From assembly GCF_003096595.1 (NCBI RefSeq), contig NZ_QEKO01000002.1:497064-561063 (forward strand): DNA of 64,000 nt, read 5' to 3'. Shown here piece by piece: positions 26,472 through 40,703 of this stretch (position 1 is the first letter of the stretch; each line of letters opens with the position of its first letter). Under the pieces are notes generated by a model. That model saw nothing but the letters and a program-made list of their open reading frames with translations. It was not told where the DNA came from and searched no databases. The position numbers were made by a program, and so were the translations under genes. Source of the stretch: Pusillimonas noertemannii (GTDB lineage: Bacteria; Pseudomonadota; Gammaproteobacteria; Burkholderiales; Burkholderiaceae_B).

Positions 26472-27224
26472 TTACAAGTTGCAGCGCGCCAGCTGGAAGG
26501 GGATGTCGCGCGTTACCGGCTGCGGCTTGAGCTCGTTGTCCTGGGTAGAGAACCTGATCCAGATGACGTATTTGTTGGCGCTCATTTCGGGGAAGACGCC
26601 CAGCTCGGGATTGATCCAGGCACGCAGCAGCTGGTACGTTTTGCCGGTAAGCATTTCCTGGTAGGCGCCCTGGCGGGCCTCGAGCGACTCGATGTCGCTT
26701 GAATCGCGAAGCATGCGCAATATAAGGGCCAGGCCGCTGTACAGCGGCAGGAAGGGGCTGATCCACTCTCTGAGATCTTGCACCCGGGTTTCCTGGGGCT
26801 TGATCTGCCAGGCGTAGTACGAGGGTATGTCGGCGGGCGAAGAGCCGCCCGGCACCGCCAGCCGGCCACGCAGGCTGGCCAGCCATTCGTTGTCGCGCAG
26901 GCCCTGGCCGATGCGCCCTTGCGCCCCAAGCGCCGTGGCCGCGTCCTGGATCTGGGCCAGCATGGCGTCGAGGGCCGCGGCATCGACGCCGGGGTGCTGG
27001 CGCAAGCCGCCAAGCGAGACACGCTGGCGCTCGAGGTCTTGCAGCACAGAGCCGCGCAGGTCGCTGCGCTCGGAAACCTCGAGCAGGTCGAACAGGGTAT
27101 CGAGAGCTATCTGGTGATGATGGACGTCGGGACCGTTGGCAAAGAAAAACAGCCTGCCGAACAAATGCTCGACCCGGAGCAGAGCCCTAACGCGTTCGTT
27201 GCAAGGATATTCATAAAGAATCAC
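26472..27224 (-). CDS. zapD: Cell division protein ZapD
   Basis: A 250-residue protein matching the usual ZapD length (247 in E. coli). ZapD cross-links FtsZ filaments at the division ring. Family blocks are ILYEYPCNERVRALLRVEHL at the N-terminus and a C-terminal beta-rich part (KYVIWIRFSTQ). The start is a GTG at 27224, with AAGG ten bases upstream; it is the only start that gives the conserved beginning. It follows coaE by 22 bp on the same strand, as in many proteobacteria, though pilD and yacG are missing here. Confidence 0.93.
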   Translation of the reverse strand: MILYEYPCNERVRALLRVEHLFGRLFFFANGPDVHHHQIALDTLFDLLEVSERSDLRGSVLQDLERQRVSLGGLRQHPGVDAAALDAMLAQIQDAATALGAQGRIGQGLRDNEWLASLRGRLAVPGGSSPADIPSYYAWQIKPQETRVQDLREWISPFLPLYSGLALILRMLRDSSDIESLEARQGAYQEMLTGKTYQLLRAWINPELGVFPEMSANKYVIWIRFSTQDNELKPQPVTRDIPFQLARCNL

Positions 27225-27246
27225 GCGACCAGTAACCTTTTGGTGG

Positions 27247-27882
27247 TTAGTACACTTTGTCGTTCCCGGTGGAGTCTTGCCGGGCTGCCAGTTTGCACCA
27301 GCCATCGTGCAGCGCACGCGAGCGGGCCTCGAGTTCGTGAAGGGTGGTGGCGCCGTCGTTGAGCACGATGTCGTCCGCGGCGGCCAGACGGGCCTCGCGG
27401 CTGACCTGCACCGACATAATACGCTCAATAGCCTCTTGAGTCAGCCCGCTGCGCGCCCGCACCCGGGCTATCTGGGTGGCGGGGTCGCAGTCGACGACAC
27501 AGATGCGGTCGACCTTGTCGCGCCAGCGGCCCGACTCGATGAGCAGGGGAACGACAAATACAAGATAGCAGCCCCGGGCCTGCTCTGCCTGCTCGCGTGT
27601 AACCTCGCCTATCATTGGGTGAAGAATGGCTTCAAGGCGCAGGCGCGCGCCGGCGTCCTGAAACACGAGATCGCGCATGGCCTGCCTGTTCATGGAGCCG
27701 TCGGGCGCTATCGTGGCGTCGCCGAACTCGCCTCGTATGGCTTCTATGGCTCTTCCGCCAGGCGCCGTGAGGCTATGGGCGATGGCATCGGTGTCGACCA
27801 CCGACGCCCCCCACGACTGGAAGTAATCAGCCACACGGGACTTGCCCGAACCTATGCCACCAGTCAATCCTATCTTCAACAT
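27247..27882 (-). CDS. coaE: Dephospho-CoA kinase
   Basis: A 211-residue kinase that phosphorylates the ribose 3'-OH of dephospho-CoA, the last step of CoA synthesis. The P-loop GLTGGIGSGKS is at residues 5-15, VDTDAIAH binds substrate, and FVVPLLIESGRW and RSGLTQEAIERIMSVQ are family marks. It starts at the ATG at 27882 and precedes zapD. PanC, for an earlier step of the same pathway, is encoded 1.4 kb away. Confidence 0.95.
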   Translation of the reverse strand: MLKIGLTGGIGSGKSRVADYFQSWGASVVDTDAIAHSLTAPGGRAIEAIRGEFGDATIAPDGSMNRQAMRDLVFQDAGARLRLEAILHPMIGEVTREQAEQARGCYLVFVVPLLIESGRWRDKVDRICVVDCDPATQIARVRARSGLTQEAIERIMSVQVSREARLAAADDIVLNDGATTLHELEARSRALHDGWCKLAARQDSTGNDKVY

Positions 27883-28066
27883 GGGCTAAAACCCCGCGGT
27901 CCAAAACTAGGAATGTACCGCAGCCCATGGCCCTGGAGCACGCATAATGCAGCTGAAAACAGATGCGCAGCACGAAGCCGGCCTGTTAACATAGCGGCGA
28001 GAATTGAAAGCGGCCCAAAAGCAAAGCCGTGCCCTTTTCGCCCACAACTAAAAAGCAGAGCTCGTC

Positions 28067-28744
28067 ATGACCGTCACACCGTTCAAACGCGTTTCGTTCA
28101 AGCCACGCGCCAGCCTGGCCGCCGTGGCCGCCACGCTGATGGCCCTGGCGGGCTGCGCGCAGCAGCAGCAAATCAATCAGCCCCGGTCGCAGCCGGCCTC
28201 GCTGTCCGACGCCCAGGCACAAGCGCGGGGCAACCGCGCACCCAGCACAGCGGCATCGCAGGTTCAACTGGGTTTTGGCCAGAACGCCCCAAGGCAAAAT
28301 GCCCAAGATCCGGCCACCCAGTCTGAACAGGCCGACAAGGCGGCCATTGCCGCCCAGGCCCGGCCCGTGCGCGAAGCCAAGACTTTTCTGGGCACCCTGC
28401 CCTGCCTGATGGGCGGCGCCTGCGACGCCAGCCGGGTCACGCTTACGCTGGCCCCCAATGGCCAATGGAGGGCGCGCTCGCAACCGCTTACAAACGGCGG
28501 CGCCGCCTCGACCTCGGCTCAGCAAGGCTGCTGGGACGTTATCGGGGTAGAGCCCTGGCGCATTCGCCTGCGCCTCTCGGGCAGCGAATCGTCAACCGCC
28601 AGCCTGACCTTTGTCAATGACAACATGCTGCGCGTGAATTCGGTCAACGACCACCAGCCCGTGCTCGACTACCATCTTACCCGCCAGGCCGACATCGACG
28701 GCATTGTGGAACTGAACAGCGCCAAGGCCCCGGCCTGCGAATAA
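28067..28744 (+). CDS. NlpE-like outer-membrane lipoprotein
   Basis: A 225-residue lipoprotein. The signal peptide ends in ALAGC, with the acylated Cys at residue 30, followed by QQQQ and a low-complexity Gln/Ala/Pro-rich linker to about residue 100. The C-terminal part (FLGTLPCLMGGACDASRVTL and on) resembles the N-terminal domain of NlpE, which senses copper or envelope stress. The CxxC of classical NlpE is replaced by two more widely spaced cysteines. The function is not certain. It is divergent from coaE and stands alone. Confidence 0.7.
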   Translation: MTVTPFKRVSFKPRASLAAVAATLMALAGCAQQQQINQPRSQPASLSDAQAQARGNRAPSTAASQVQLGFGQNAPRQNAQDPATQSEQADKAAIAAQARPVREAKTFLGTLPCLMGGACDASRVTLTLAPNGQWRARSQPLTNGGAASTSAQQGCWDVIGVEPWRIRLRLSGSESSTASLTFVNDNMLRVNSVNDHQPVLDYHLTRQADIDGIVELNSAKAPACE

Positions 28745-28809
28745 GCCCGCGAATAACCGAGACCCCGGCCCGTCAATAAGCTTGCGATATAACCAAGGCC
28801 CCGCCCGCG
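28740..28809. repeat. Two imperfect 35-bp tandem repeats after the NlpE-like gene
   Basis: Units 28740-28774 and 28775-28809 both begin AATAAGC and share GCGA, TAACC and CCCCG blocks at matching places, about 75 percent identical by eye. The first unit includes the stop codon of the lipoprotein gene. Confidence 0.5.
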
Positions 28810-28834
28810 AGGAATCATCGCGCCGCGCATAATC

Positions 28835-28873
28835 GCGTCAAACGCCCGCCCATGCGGGGGCGGCGTTTGACGC
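28835..28873. terminator. Hairpin between convergent NlpE-like and LuxR-type genes
   Basis: Arms GCGTCAAACGCC (28835-28846) and GGCGTTTGACGC (28862-28873) pair perfectly, with extra G-C pairing inside. It touches the LuxR-type stop codon. No strong U-run on either side, so a bidirectional terminator role is likely but not proved. Confidence 0.6.
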
Positions 28874-29103
28874 TAACCGCGAAACTGGGGCAGCGACATC
28901 ACCCGCCGGGCCAGCTCTACGGCATTGCGCACCTGCAGCTTCTGGAAGCAGCGTGCCCGGTGCGCCTCGATAGTGCGTTGCGACACGCCCAGTTCGGCGG
29001 CAATGATCTTGTTGGGCGCCCCCATGGCGACAAAGTGCATGACATCGCGCTCGCGCGGTGTCAGCGTGGAAATCAGTGCATCAATTGGCCGGTTGTTTGG
29101 CAT
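28873..29103 (-). CDS. Orphan LuxR/FixJ-type HTH regulator, DNA-binding domain only
   Basis: A 76-residue protein that is almost entirely a LuxR-type helix-turn-helix: LTPRERDVMHFVAMGAPNKI, then AAELGVSQRTIEAHRARCFQ. It lacks any receiver or ligand-binding domain. Such short regulators occur as stand-alone DNA-binding proteins (GerE-like) or as remnants of response regulators; there is no upstream receiver fragment here, so it looks like a complete small gene. The start ATG at 29103 is preceded by GGGGAG. A 26-bp palindrome about 60 bp upstream may be its own operator. Targets are unknown. Confidence 0.8.
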   Translation of the reverse strand: MPNNRPIDALISTLTPRERDVMHFVAMGAPNKIIAAELGVSQRTIEAHRARCFQKLQVRNAVELARRVMSLPQFRG

Positions 29104-29164
29104 GACTCCCCTCGTTTTGTTTTGTTAAAAGCTGAAGGAATTTTGTCATGTCATGTAATAAGTT

Positions 29165-29190
29165 GTCGCCTGTCATTTCTGACAGACGAC
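29165..29190. promoter_or_regulatory. 26-bp palindrome upstream of the LuxR-type gene
   Basis: GTCG, C, CTGTCA, TTTC, TGACAG, A, CGAC: two nested inverted repeats with a single mismatch. It lies 62-87 bp before the LuxR-type start, between it and the panC end, fitting an operator for a dimeric regulator. Confidence 0.5.
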
Positions 29191-29306
29191 TCTTGTGCGC
29201 ATCTCCCGTCTATAAGCCTCTAATTTCGGCTTAATCACCCCAAAAGATGCAAATAGACAGGCCTTCGCAAGGCCAGGCAGGTGCTCGGGCTGCGCAAAGC
29301 GCGATG

Positions 29307-31071
<1,765 letters not shown>

Positions 31072-31081
31072 GGAGGGGGGT

Positions 31082-31270
31082 TCAGTCAGTCTGGTAGACG
31101 TAGGGACGCTGACAGACCCGCCCCGCCCGGTAGTTTTCGAGCAGTTCGGGATCGAGGTTCTTGTCCCAGAGCCGGGCGCGGCCTTCGCGCTGGCGCTGCT
31201 CGGTGTCGGCGTGCTCGCGCTTGTACTGGTTCAGGAACTGGGTGATTTCGGATTCGTAGTGGCGGGCCAT
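31082..31270 (-). CDS. DUF3460 family small protein
   Basis: A 62-residue protein of unknown function, found mainly in Burkholderiales and commonly next to scpA and panC. It is highly charged (ESEITQFLNQYKREHADTEQ) with a RPYVYQTD end and no membrane segment. The upstream 70 bp to the divergent MFS gene must hold its promoter. Confidence 0.88.
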   Translation of the reverse strand: MARHYESEITQFLNQYKREHADTEQRQREGRARLWDKNLDPELLENYRAGRVCQRPYVYQTD

Positions 31271-31340
31271 ATCCTATGTATCGCTATGAGTAACCGTCAA
31301 CCAAGAGTTTAACGCAGACGAACAAAGTTAGAATGCAGGC

Positions 31341-32780
31341 ATGGCGTCAGACAACCCACCTTCTACAGTTTCCCCCTCTTCCGCACACGAACGCACGGCC
31401 ATCCGCATGATTCCCTTCATCGTGGGCTGTGCGCTTTTCATGCAGATGCTCGACTCCACCGTCGTCGCCACCGCCCTGCCCGTCATGGCCCGGGCCCTGG
31501 GCACCACGCCGGTCAAGATGAACGTCGCCATCACCAGCTACCTGCTGGCGCTGGCCGTATTCGTACCCGTCAGCGGCTGGGCCGCCGACCGCTTCGGGGC
31601 ACGCCGGGTCTTCATTACCGCCATCGTGCTGTTCACCGTCAGTTCGGTCGCCTGCGCCCTGGCCCAGAACCTGACGCACCTGGTCATGGCCCGCACCGTC
31701 CAGGGCATGGCGGGCGCCATGATGGTGCCGGTGGGGCGCGTCATTCTGCTGCGCATGACGCCCAAGGCCGAACTGCTGCGCGCCATGGCCTTTCTTTCCA
31801 TGCCCGCCCTGCTTGGGCCGATCGTGGGGCCGCCCCTGGGCGGCTTCCTGGTTACGTACACGTCCTGGCACTGGATCTTTCTCATCAACATCCCCGTGGG
31901 CGTGCTGGGCATCGCCCTGGTGCTGCGCTATATTTCGCCCGACATTCCCCAGAGCTCGCTGCGGCTGGACTGGCTGGGCTTCATCCTGAGCGGGGTCAGC
32001 CTGGCCTGCCTGGTGTCGGGCTTCGAATCCATCGGGCACAACGACGTGTCGCGCACCCAGGTCTTTGTCCTGCTGGGGGTGGGCCTGGGCTGCGGCCTGC
32101 TCTACATCTGGCACGCCCGCCATCACGAGCACCCCATCGTCGACCTGTCCCTGCTCAAGGTACGCAGCTTCGCCATTGCCACGCTGGGCGGCAATCTGTG
32201 CCGGCTCACGGTGGGCGCCGCCCCCTTTCTGCTGGCCATGATGCTGCAGGTGGGCTTCGGCATGTCGCCCTTTGCGGCTGGGCTGATCACCTTCAGCAGC
32301 GCGGCCGGGGCCCTGCTGATGAAGCTCGTCGCCACCCCCGTCATCAACCGCTACGGGTTCAAGCGCGTCCTCGTCGTCAATGCCGTGCTGGCCGGCGCGC
32401 TGGTCATGGTATGCGGCCTGTTCAGCGCCCAGACTTCGGTATGGGTGATGATGGGCGTGCTGGTACTGGGCGGCATCTCGCGTTCGCTGCAGTTCACCGC
32501 CGTCAACACGCTGACCTATGCCGACCTGGGTTCAGCCGAAATGAGCCGGGCCAGCAGCTTCTCGGCCATGGCGCAGCAACTGGCCATCAGCCTGGGGGTC
32601 GGCGGCGCCGCCCTGGTGCTGAACCTGAGCATGAGCTGGCGCGGTGCCGAGCACCTGGAGCCCGTCGACACGTTCTGGGGCTTCATGATCCTGGGCGTCA
32701 TGGCATGCTTTTCGGCGTTCTCGTTCATGCGGCTGCCCGCCAATGTGGCCCAGCATCTTCGGTCGCGCGCCAAGGCCTGA
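31341..32780 (+). CDS. MFS drug exporter, DHA2 (EmrB/QacA) type
   Basis: A 479-residue polytopic membrane protein with the 14-helix pattern. Motif A-like GWAADRFGARRVF is in the second loop, motif C GPPLGGFL in the fifth helix, and the DHA2 mark MLDSTVVATALPVMARALG lies in the first helix. It is a proton-driven exporter of toxic compounds. An MmyB-type regulator gene is convergent, 28 bp after its stop. No EmrA-type adaptor is adjacent. Confidence 0.9.
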   Translation: MASDNPPSTVSPSSAHERTAIRMIPFIVGCALFMQMLDSTVVATALPVMARALGTTPVKMNVAITSYLLALAVFVPVSGWAADRFGARRVFITAIVLFTVSSVACALAQNLTHLVMARTVQGMAGAMMVPVGRVILLRMTPKAELLRAMAFLSMPALLGPIVGPPLGGFLVTYTSWHWIFLINIPVGVLGIALVLRYISPDIPQSSLRLDWLGFILSGVSLACLVSGFESIGHNDVSRTQVFVLLGVGLGCGLLYIWHARHHEHPIVDLSLLKVRSFAIATLGGNLCRLTVGAAPFLLAMMLQVGFGMSPFAAGLITFSSAAGALLMKLVATPVINRYGFKRVLVVNAVLAGALVMVCGLFSAQTSVWVMMGVLVLGGISRSLQFTAVNTLTYADLGSAEMSRASSFSAMAQQLAISLGVGGAALVLNLSMSWRGAEHLEPVDTFWGFMILGVMACFSAFSFMRLPANVAQHLRSRAKA

Positions 32781-32807
32781 AGAAAACTGCCCGCCCGGGG
32801 CTGGAAA

Positions 32808-33647
32808 TCAGCCGGCCAGCAGCATCACCAGCTTGCAATCGGGGCGTATGGCCGAACGAAAGGTGATCTGGCGAAAGTTCAGCACGCCCTGCCGCGGATG
32901 GCGGAAGGCGCGGCTGCCCCCCTCGCGCTCGACCACGGCCTGGCGACGCCACCAGTGCGCAAACACCGGGCTATCGCGCAGCAGACTATCGATCACTTCG
33001 CGCACATCGGGCTCTTCGGCATAGGCGGCCACGTCGGCGCGGAATTCGGCCACCACCCTTCGCGCCCGCAACTCCCAGTCCACCACCAGTTGCTGGGCGG
33101 CCGGATCCAGGAAAATATAGCGCAGCAGGTTGGGCCGCTGGACGCGGTCGGGCCAGCCGTCGAAAAGCTGCAGCATGGCCTCGTTGCGCGCCAGCACGTT
33201 CCAGCAACGGTCGAGTACGTATGCGGGCGCCTCGATGCTGTGCACGCAGTCTTGCAGCCCTTCGGGCAGCGGTTCGGCAAGCTCGCCGCCGTGCTCGGGA
33301 TCGGCGCACTCGGCCAGCTCGAACAGATAATGGCGCTCGGCGCGCGTCAGGTGCAGCACATTGGCCAGGCGCGCCCAGACGGCGGGCGACACCGACACGT
33401 CGCGCCCCTGTTCTATCCACGTATACCAGGTGACACTGATGTCGCCCAACTGGGCGACCTCTTCGCGGCGCAGCCCCGGGGTGCGGCGGCGGGCGCCGGG
33501 CGGCAGGCCGACGCTTTCGGGCGAGACCCGCGCACGCACGCTGCGCAGGAAGTCGCCCAGCGCGGCCCGGCGCACCGAGCGGGCCTGGCCTTCCGTCTGG
33601 CGGCCCGAGGGCTCGGAAGCCTGCTGGGGGGGATCGGAAGCCGCCAT
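32808..33647 (-). CDS. MmyB-type helix-turn-helix transcriptional regulator
   Basis: A 279-residue regulator. Residues about 25-100 form an Xre-like HTH (LGDFLRSVRARVSP, RRTPGLRREEVAQLGDISVT, WYTWIEQGRDVSVSP), and the rest is the MmyB-like ligand-binding domain (AYVLDRCWNVLARNEAM, NLLRYIFLDP, VVAEFRADVA, FRHPRQGVLNF). Members respond to fatty-acid-like or other small hydrophobic ligands and commonly regulate a neighbouring oxidoreductase or transporter. The nearest candidate target is the convergent DHA2 exporter. It follows metH by 20 bp on the same strand, so read-through from metH is possible. Confidence 0.88.
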   Translation of the reverse strand: MAASDPPQQASEPSGRQTEGQARSVRRAALGDFLRSVRARVSPESVGLPPGARRRTPGLRREEVAQLGDISVTWYTWIEQGRDVSVSPAVWARLANVLHLTRAERHYLFELAECADPEHGGELAEPLPEGLQDCVHSIEAPAYVLDRCWNVLARNEAMLQLFDGWPDRVQRPNLLRYIFLDPAAQQLVVDWELRARRVVAEFRADVAAYAEEPDVREVIDSLLRDSPVFAHWWRRQAVVEREGGSRAFRHPRQGVLNFRQITFRSAIRPDCKLVMLLAG

Positions 33648-33667
33648 GTCGTCACCCTTGTGATCGG

Positions 33668-37441
<3,774 letters not shown>

Positions 37442-37508
37442 GCGGCTACCTGAAAGAACGGGCGAAGGCCGGCTCGGCCGGCATGGTAATTGGCTAAGGG
37501 AACACTCT

Positions 37509-37514
37509 ATTGTA
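37509..37514 (-). promoter_or_regulatory. Possible -10 box of metH
   Basis: TACAAT on the minus strand, 68 bp before the GTG start. No recognisable -35 box accompanies it. The rest of 37515-37620 is GC-rich with short inverted repeats and no gene. Confidence 0.3.
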
Positions 37515-37630
37515 ACGAGTATGCCCGGCCGGGCCGCCGCGGCGCCGCTGCGGCGGCCGCATCGGCCAGCCTGGCCCATGTTCCCGCGCATCCCGATCAG
37601 GCGCCGGCCGCCCCTGGATCGTCCTCGGGT

Positions 37631-37636
37631 TAAAAT
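37631..37636 (+). promoter_or_regulatory. Possible -10 box of the btuB transcript
   Basis: TAAAAT lies just before the riboswitch start, placed so that transcription would begin near 37643. No convincing -35 box is visible. Confidence 0.4.
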
Positions 37637-37639
37637 CGC

Positions 37640-37815
37640 CCTCGGAGGTGCTTTCGGCTTCGCGTCCGGCCATGCTGGCCGCAATGCTGCGAAAGTTCAA
37701 TGGGAAACAGTCCGCCGCCCGCATCGCTTCGATGAAGGGCCGCGCAAGCTGTGCTGCCCCCGCAACGGTACCGTGTCCTTGACACCAGCCCGACACCAGC
37801 CTTCACCGAGCCCGT
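37640..37815 (+). promoter_or_regulatory. Cobalamin riboswitch
   Basis: Hallmarks in order: GGAGGTGCTTTC at the 5' side, AATGGGAAACAG near 37702, the highly conserved GCTGCCCCCGCAACGGTA at 37753-37770, and a variant B12 box AGCCCGACACCAGCC at 37787-37801. Adenosyl- or methylcobalamin binding should reduce btuB expression. Downstream stems at 37825-37841 and 37873-37892, the latter six bases before the AGGT ribosome site, may be the switching part; a T-run follows at 37860-37864. The boundaries are approximate. Confidence 0.9.
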
Positions 37816-37908
37816 TCCGGCCCGCCGGCGCACAGCGCCGGGCGAATCCGCCGCAACGGTTTTTCCTCTCGTGGCGTGCGGGGACGCACGCCGTGCTCAG
37901 GTACCATA

Positions 37909-39735
37909 ATGAAAAAAGTCTTCCGGGCGCGCGCACTGGCCGCCCTTTCTTTCTGTATTGCCCCCGCTTCCCTCTACGCCCAGACCCCGGTTTCCCAGCT
38001 TGAAGACATCGTCGTCACGCCCGGCCGCATCGCACAGGCCCAGGCCGACGCGCTGGGCGACGTCACCGTCATCGGCCGCGACGAACTCGCCGGGGCCGGC
38101 CAGGACAGCCTGGCCCAGATCATGTCCCGCCACCATGGCATCCAGTTCGCCGACTCCGGCGGCCCCCAGACCCCGACCAGCGTCTTCCTGCGCGGCGCCA
38201 ATGCCAACCAGACCCTGGTGCTGGTCGACGGCGTGCGCATCAACAGCTCGACCCTCGGCAACATTAACTGGAACGCCCTGGACCCGGCCCTGATAGAGCG
38301 CGTCGAGGTGCTGCGGGGCGCGGCCAGCAGCCTGTACGGCTCGGACGCCATCGGCGGCGTGGTCAACATCATCACCCGCAGGGACGGCGGCGACCGGCCG
38401 CTTCAGGCCCACGGGAATCTCGGCTTCGGCAGCCACGGCACGTTCAAGTCCAGCGCGGGCGCCTCGGGCGCGCAAGATGGTTGGGACTATGCCTTCTCGG
38501 CCAGCGTGGCCGAAAGCGATGGATACAGCGCCACCGGCCCGCTGGCCCTGTTCGGCGCCTATCACCCCGATCGCGACGGCTACAGCCAGCATGGCTTCTC
38601 GGGCTCGCTGGGCTACCGCTGGAAGCCGGGCCATCACATCGGCCTCACCGCCTACAATAACTATATCGACGCCGACTACGACAACGGCGAATTCTCTCAT
38701 CCCCTGCACGCCATCACGCGCCAGCAAGCCTACACGCTGACCAGCACCGATCAGCTCACCGACCGCTGGCAAAGCGTCCTGCGCTTCGGCCTGACCAAAG
38801 AGATGGGCGACGACCGCGACCCCTTCTATCCTGCCACCTACGGCAGCCTTCAGCGCAGCTACTCCTGGCAGAACACCCTGCAGGTGGACGAGCGGCAAAG
38901 CCTGTCGCTGTCCCTCGAGCGCCTCGAGGAAAGAGCGCGCGGCAGCAACGTCTACCAGGAAGACCGGCGCGACACGAACTCGGCCGGGCTGATCTGGCGC
39001 GGCAACTTCGCGCGGCATCACCTGCAGGCCAGCGCGCGCAACGACAACATCTCGGGCTACGGCAACCAGGCCACAGGCTCTTTGGCCTACGATTACGACA
39101 TCGCGCCGGGCTGGCGCGTGGGCGTGGCGGGCAACACCGGCTTCAAGGCCCCCACCATGAGCGACCTCTACGGGCCCTGGGGCTCGAACCCCGATCTGCA
39201 GCCTGAAAAGTCCCGCAACATCGAAGCCAGCCTGCGCTACACCTCGGCCGAATACGAAATGGGCCTGACCGCCTATCGCAACAAGGTGCGCAACCTCATC
39301 GCCAGCGATGAAACCTACACCATGCAGAACATCGATTCGGCCACGCTGCGGGGCGTCTCGCTGACAGGCAGCCGCAACTGGGGCGACACCCGGGTGCATG
39401 CCGGCTTCGACTACCTGGACGCACGCAACGACGAGACCGGATCGAGACTGGCCCGACGAGCCCGGCACAGCTACCGCATCGGCGTCGACCACCAGATCGG
39501 CCAGTTCGCGCTGGGCGCGCAATACCGCTTCACCGGCCATCGCTACGACGACGCGGCCAACACGACCCGCCTGGGCGGCTATGGGTTGCTCGACCTTACA
39601 GCCTCGTACGCCTTCACGTCGAAAGTGGCGGTGCAGGTCCGCTGGAACAACGTATTCGACAAGGACTACGCCAATGCCTATGGCTACAACATGCCCGGTT
39701 CCAATGTGTTCGTGAACCTGGCCCTGAAGATGTAG
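37909..39735 (+). CDS. btuB: TonB-dependent vitamin B12 receptor
   Basis: A 608-residue outer-membrane receptor. A signal peptide ends in SLYAQ, the TonB box-like EDIVVTPGR follows, then the plug (TSVFLRGANANQTLVLVDGV, LRGAASSLYGSDAIGGVVNI) and the 22-strand barrel, ending in a terminal aromatic-type strand VFVNLALKM. Its place behind a cobalamin riboswitch and ahead of a BtuF-like gene supports B12 as substrate. The ATG at 37909 has AGGT eight bases upstream. A TonB-ExbBD set is not in the window. Confidence 0.93.
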   Translation: MKKVFRARALAALSFCIAPASLYAQTPVSQLEDIVVTPGRIAQAQADALGDVTVIGRDELAGAGQDSLAQIMSRHHGIQFADSGGPQTPTSVFLRGANANQTLVLVDGVRINSSTLGNINWNALDPALIERVEVLRGAASSLYGSDAIGGVVNIITRRDGGDRPLQAHGNLGFGSHGTFKSSAGASGAQDGWDYAFSASVAESDGYSATGPLALFGAYHPDRDGYSQHGFSGSLGYRWKPGHHIGLTAYNNYIDADYDNGEFSHPLHAITRQQAYTLTSTDQLTDRWQSVLRFGLTKEMGDDRDPFYPATYGSLQRSYSWQNTLQVDERQSLSLSLERLEERARGSNVYQEDRRDTNSAGLIWRGNFARHHLQASARNDNISGYGNQATGSLAYDYDIAPGWRVGVAGNTGFKAPTMSDLYGPWGSNPDLQPEKSRNIEASLRYTSAEYEMGLTAYRNKVRNLIASDETYTMQNIDSATLRGVSLTGSRNWGDTRVHAGFDYLDARNDETGSRLARRARHSYRIGVDHQIGQFALGAQYRFTGHRYDDAANTTRLGGYGLLDLTASYAFTSKVAVQVRWNNVFDKDYANAYGYNMPGSNVFVNLALKM

Positions 39736-39737
39736 CC

Positions 39738-40703
39738 ATGCCGCATCCGCGCCCGGCTCCGTTTTCCGACACCGCTTTGCGGCTGGGCCGCGGACGGCCC
39801 ATGCCACCGGCCGGGAGGCTGAGCCGGCTTGGGTGCGGGCGGCTGCTGCAGCGGGCGGCAAAGCTCTTGACTGCGGTATGCCTGCTGGCCGGGCTGCCGG
39901 CCTGGGCGCAAGGCGCCGACCTCCCCAGCCGGGTCGTGACGCTGGCGCCCCACATCACCGAAATGGTGTTTGCCGCCGGCGCCGGCGAACGCCTGGTCGG
40001 CACCGTGGCCAGCAGCAACTACCCGGCCGCCGCACGCGCCCTGCCCAAGGTCGGCGACGGCGTGGCCAGCATCAATGCCGAAATGCTGGCGCGCCTGGCG
40101 CCCGACCTGGTGCTGGCCTGGCACGACTCGGGCGCCGTAAAGGCCGTGGCCCCCTTGCTGGAAAGCCTGCGCATCGACGTGGAGTTCCTGGCCCCGGCCC
40201 GGCTGGACGACATCCCCGGCCAGATCGAGCACCTGGGCAAGCGCCTGGGCACCACAGGGCAAGCCGGGCGGGCCGCTGCCGCGCTGCGCGGCGAGTTGCG
40301 CGGGCTGCGCAGCCGCTACGCCCATCGCCCGCCCGTATCCGTCTTCATAGCGATCGGCCACTCGCCTATATACGCCGTGGGCAAGGACATGCTGCTGAAC
40401 GACGCCCTGCAAGCCTGCGGCGGCGTCAACATCTTTCAGGACGGCCCCCTTGCCGCCCTGCCCATAGGCGTCGAGCGCATCCTGGCGGAACGGCCCGACG
40501 TCATCCTGGCGGCCGCCGCGACGCCGCAGGATGAGCGCCGGACCCGGGAGCAATGGGCCTCGCTGGGCCTGGCCCCGGAAACGGGGACCCATGTATACGG
40601 CATCGACCCCGACACCCTCTTCCGCCCCGGCCCCCGCCTGATCGAGGCCACCGGCGGGCTGTGCGAAAAGCTGGAACGCGCCCGCAAGGGAACGGGTCGA
40701 TAA
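39738..40703 (+). CDS. btuF: BtuF-like cobalamin-binding periplasmic protein
   Basis: Up to 321 residues, helical-backbone (Peripla_BP_2) type binding protein. VVTLAPHITEMVFAAGAGER opens the mature part, and VFIAIGHSPIYAVGKDMLLN and ALPIGVERILAERPDVILAA are family marks. The signal sequence AVCLLAGLPAWAQ sits unusually far in, so an ATG at 39801 is a likely alternative start. It begins 2 bp after btuB and should share its riboswitch control. The permease BtuC and ATPase BtuD are not adjacent. Confidence 0.85.
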   Translation: MPHPRPAPFSDTALRLGRGRPMPPAGRLSRLGCGRLLQRAAKLLTAVCLLAGLPAWAQGADLPSRVVTLAPHITEMVFAAGAGERLVGTVASSNYPAAARALPKVGDGVASINAEMLARLAPDLVLAWHDSGAVKAVAPLLESLRIDVEFLAPARLDDIPGQIEHLGKRLGTTGQAGRAAAALRGELRGLRSRYAHRPPVSVFIAIGHSPIYAVGKDMLLNDALQACGGVNIFQDGPLAALPIGVERILAERPDVILAAAATPQDERRTREQWASLGLAPETGTHVYGIDPDTLFRPGPRLIEATGGLCEKLERARKGTGR

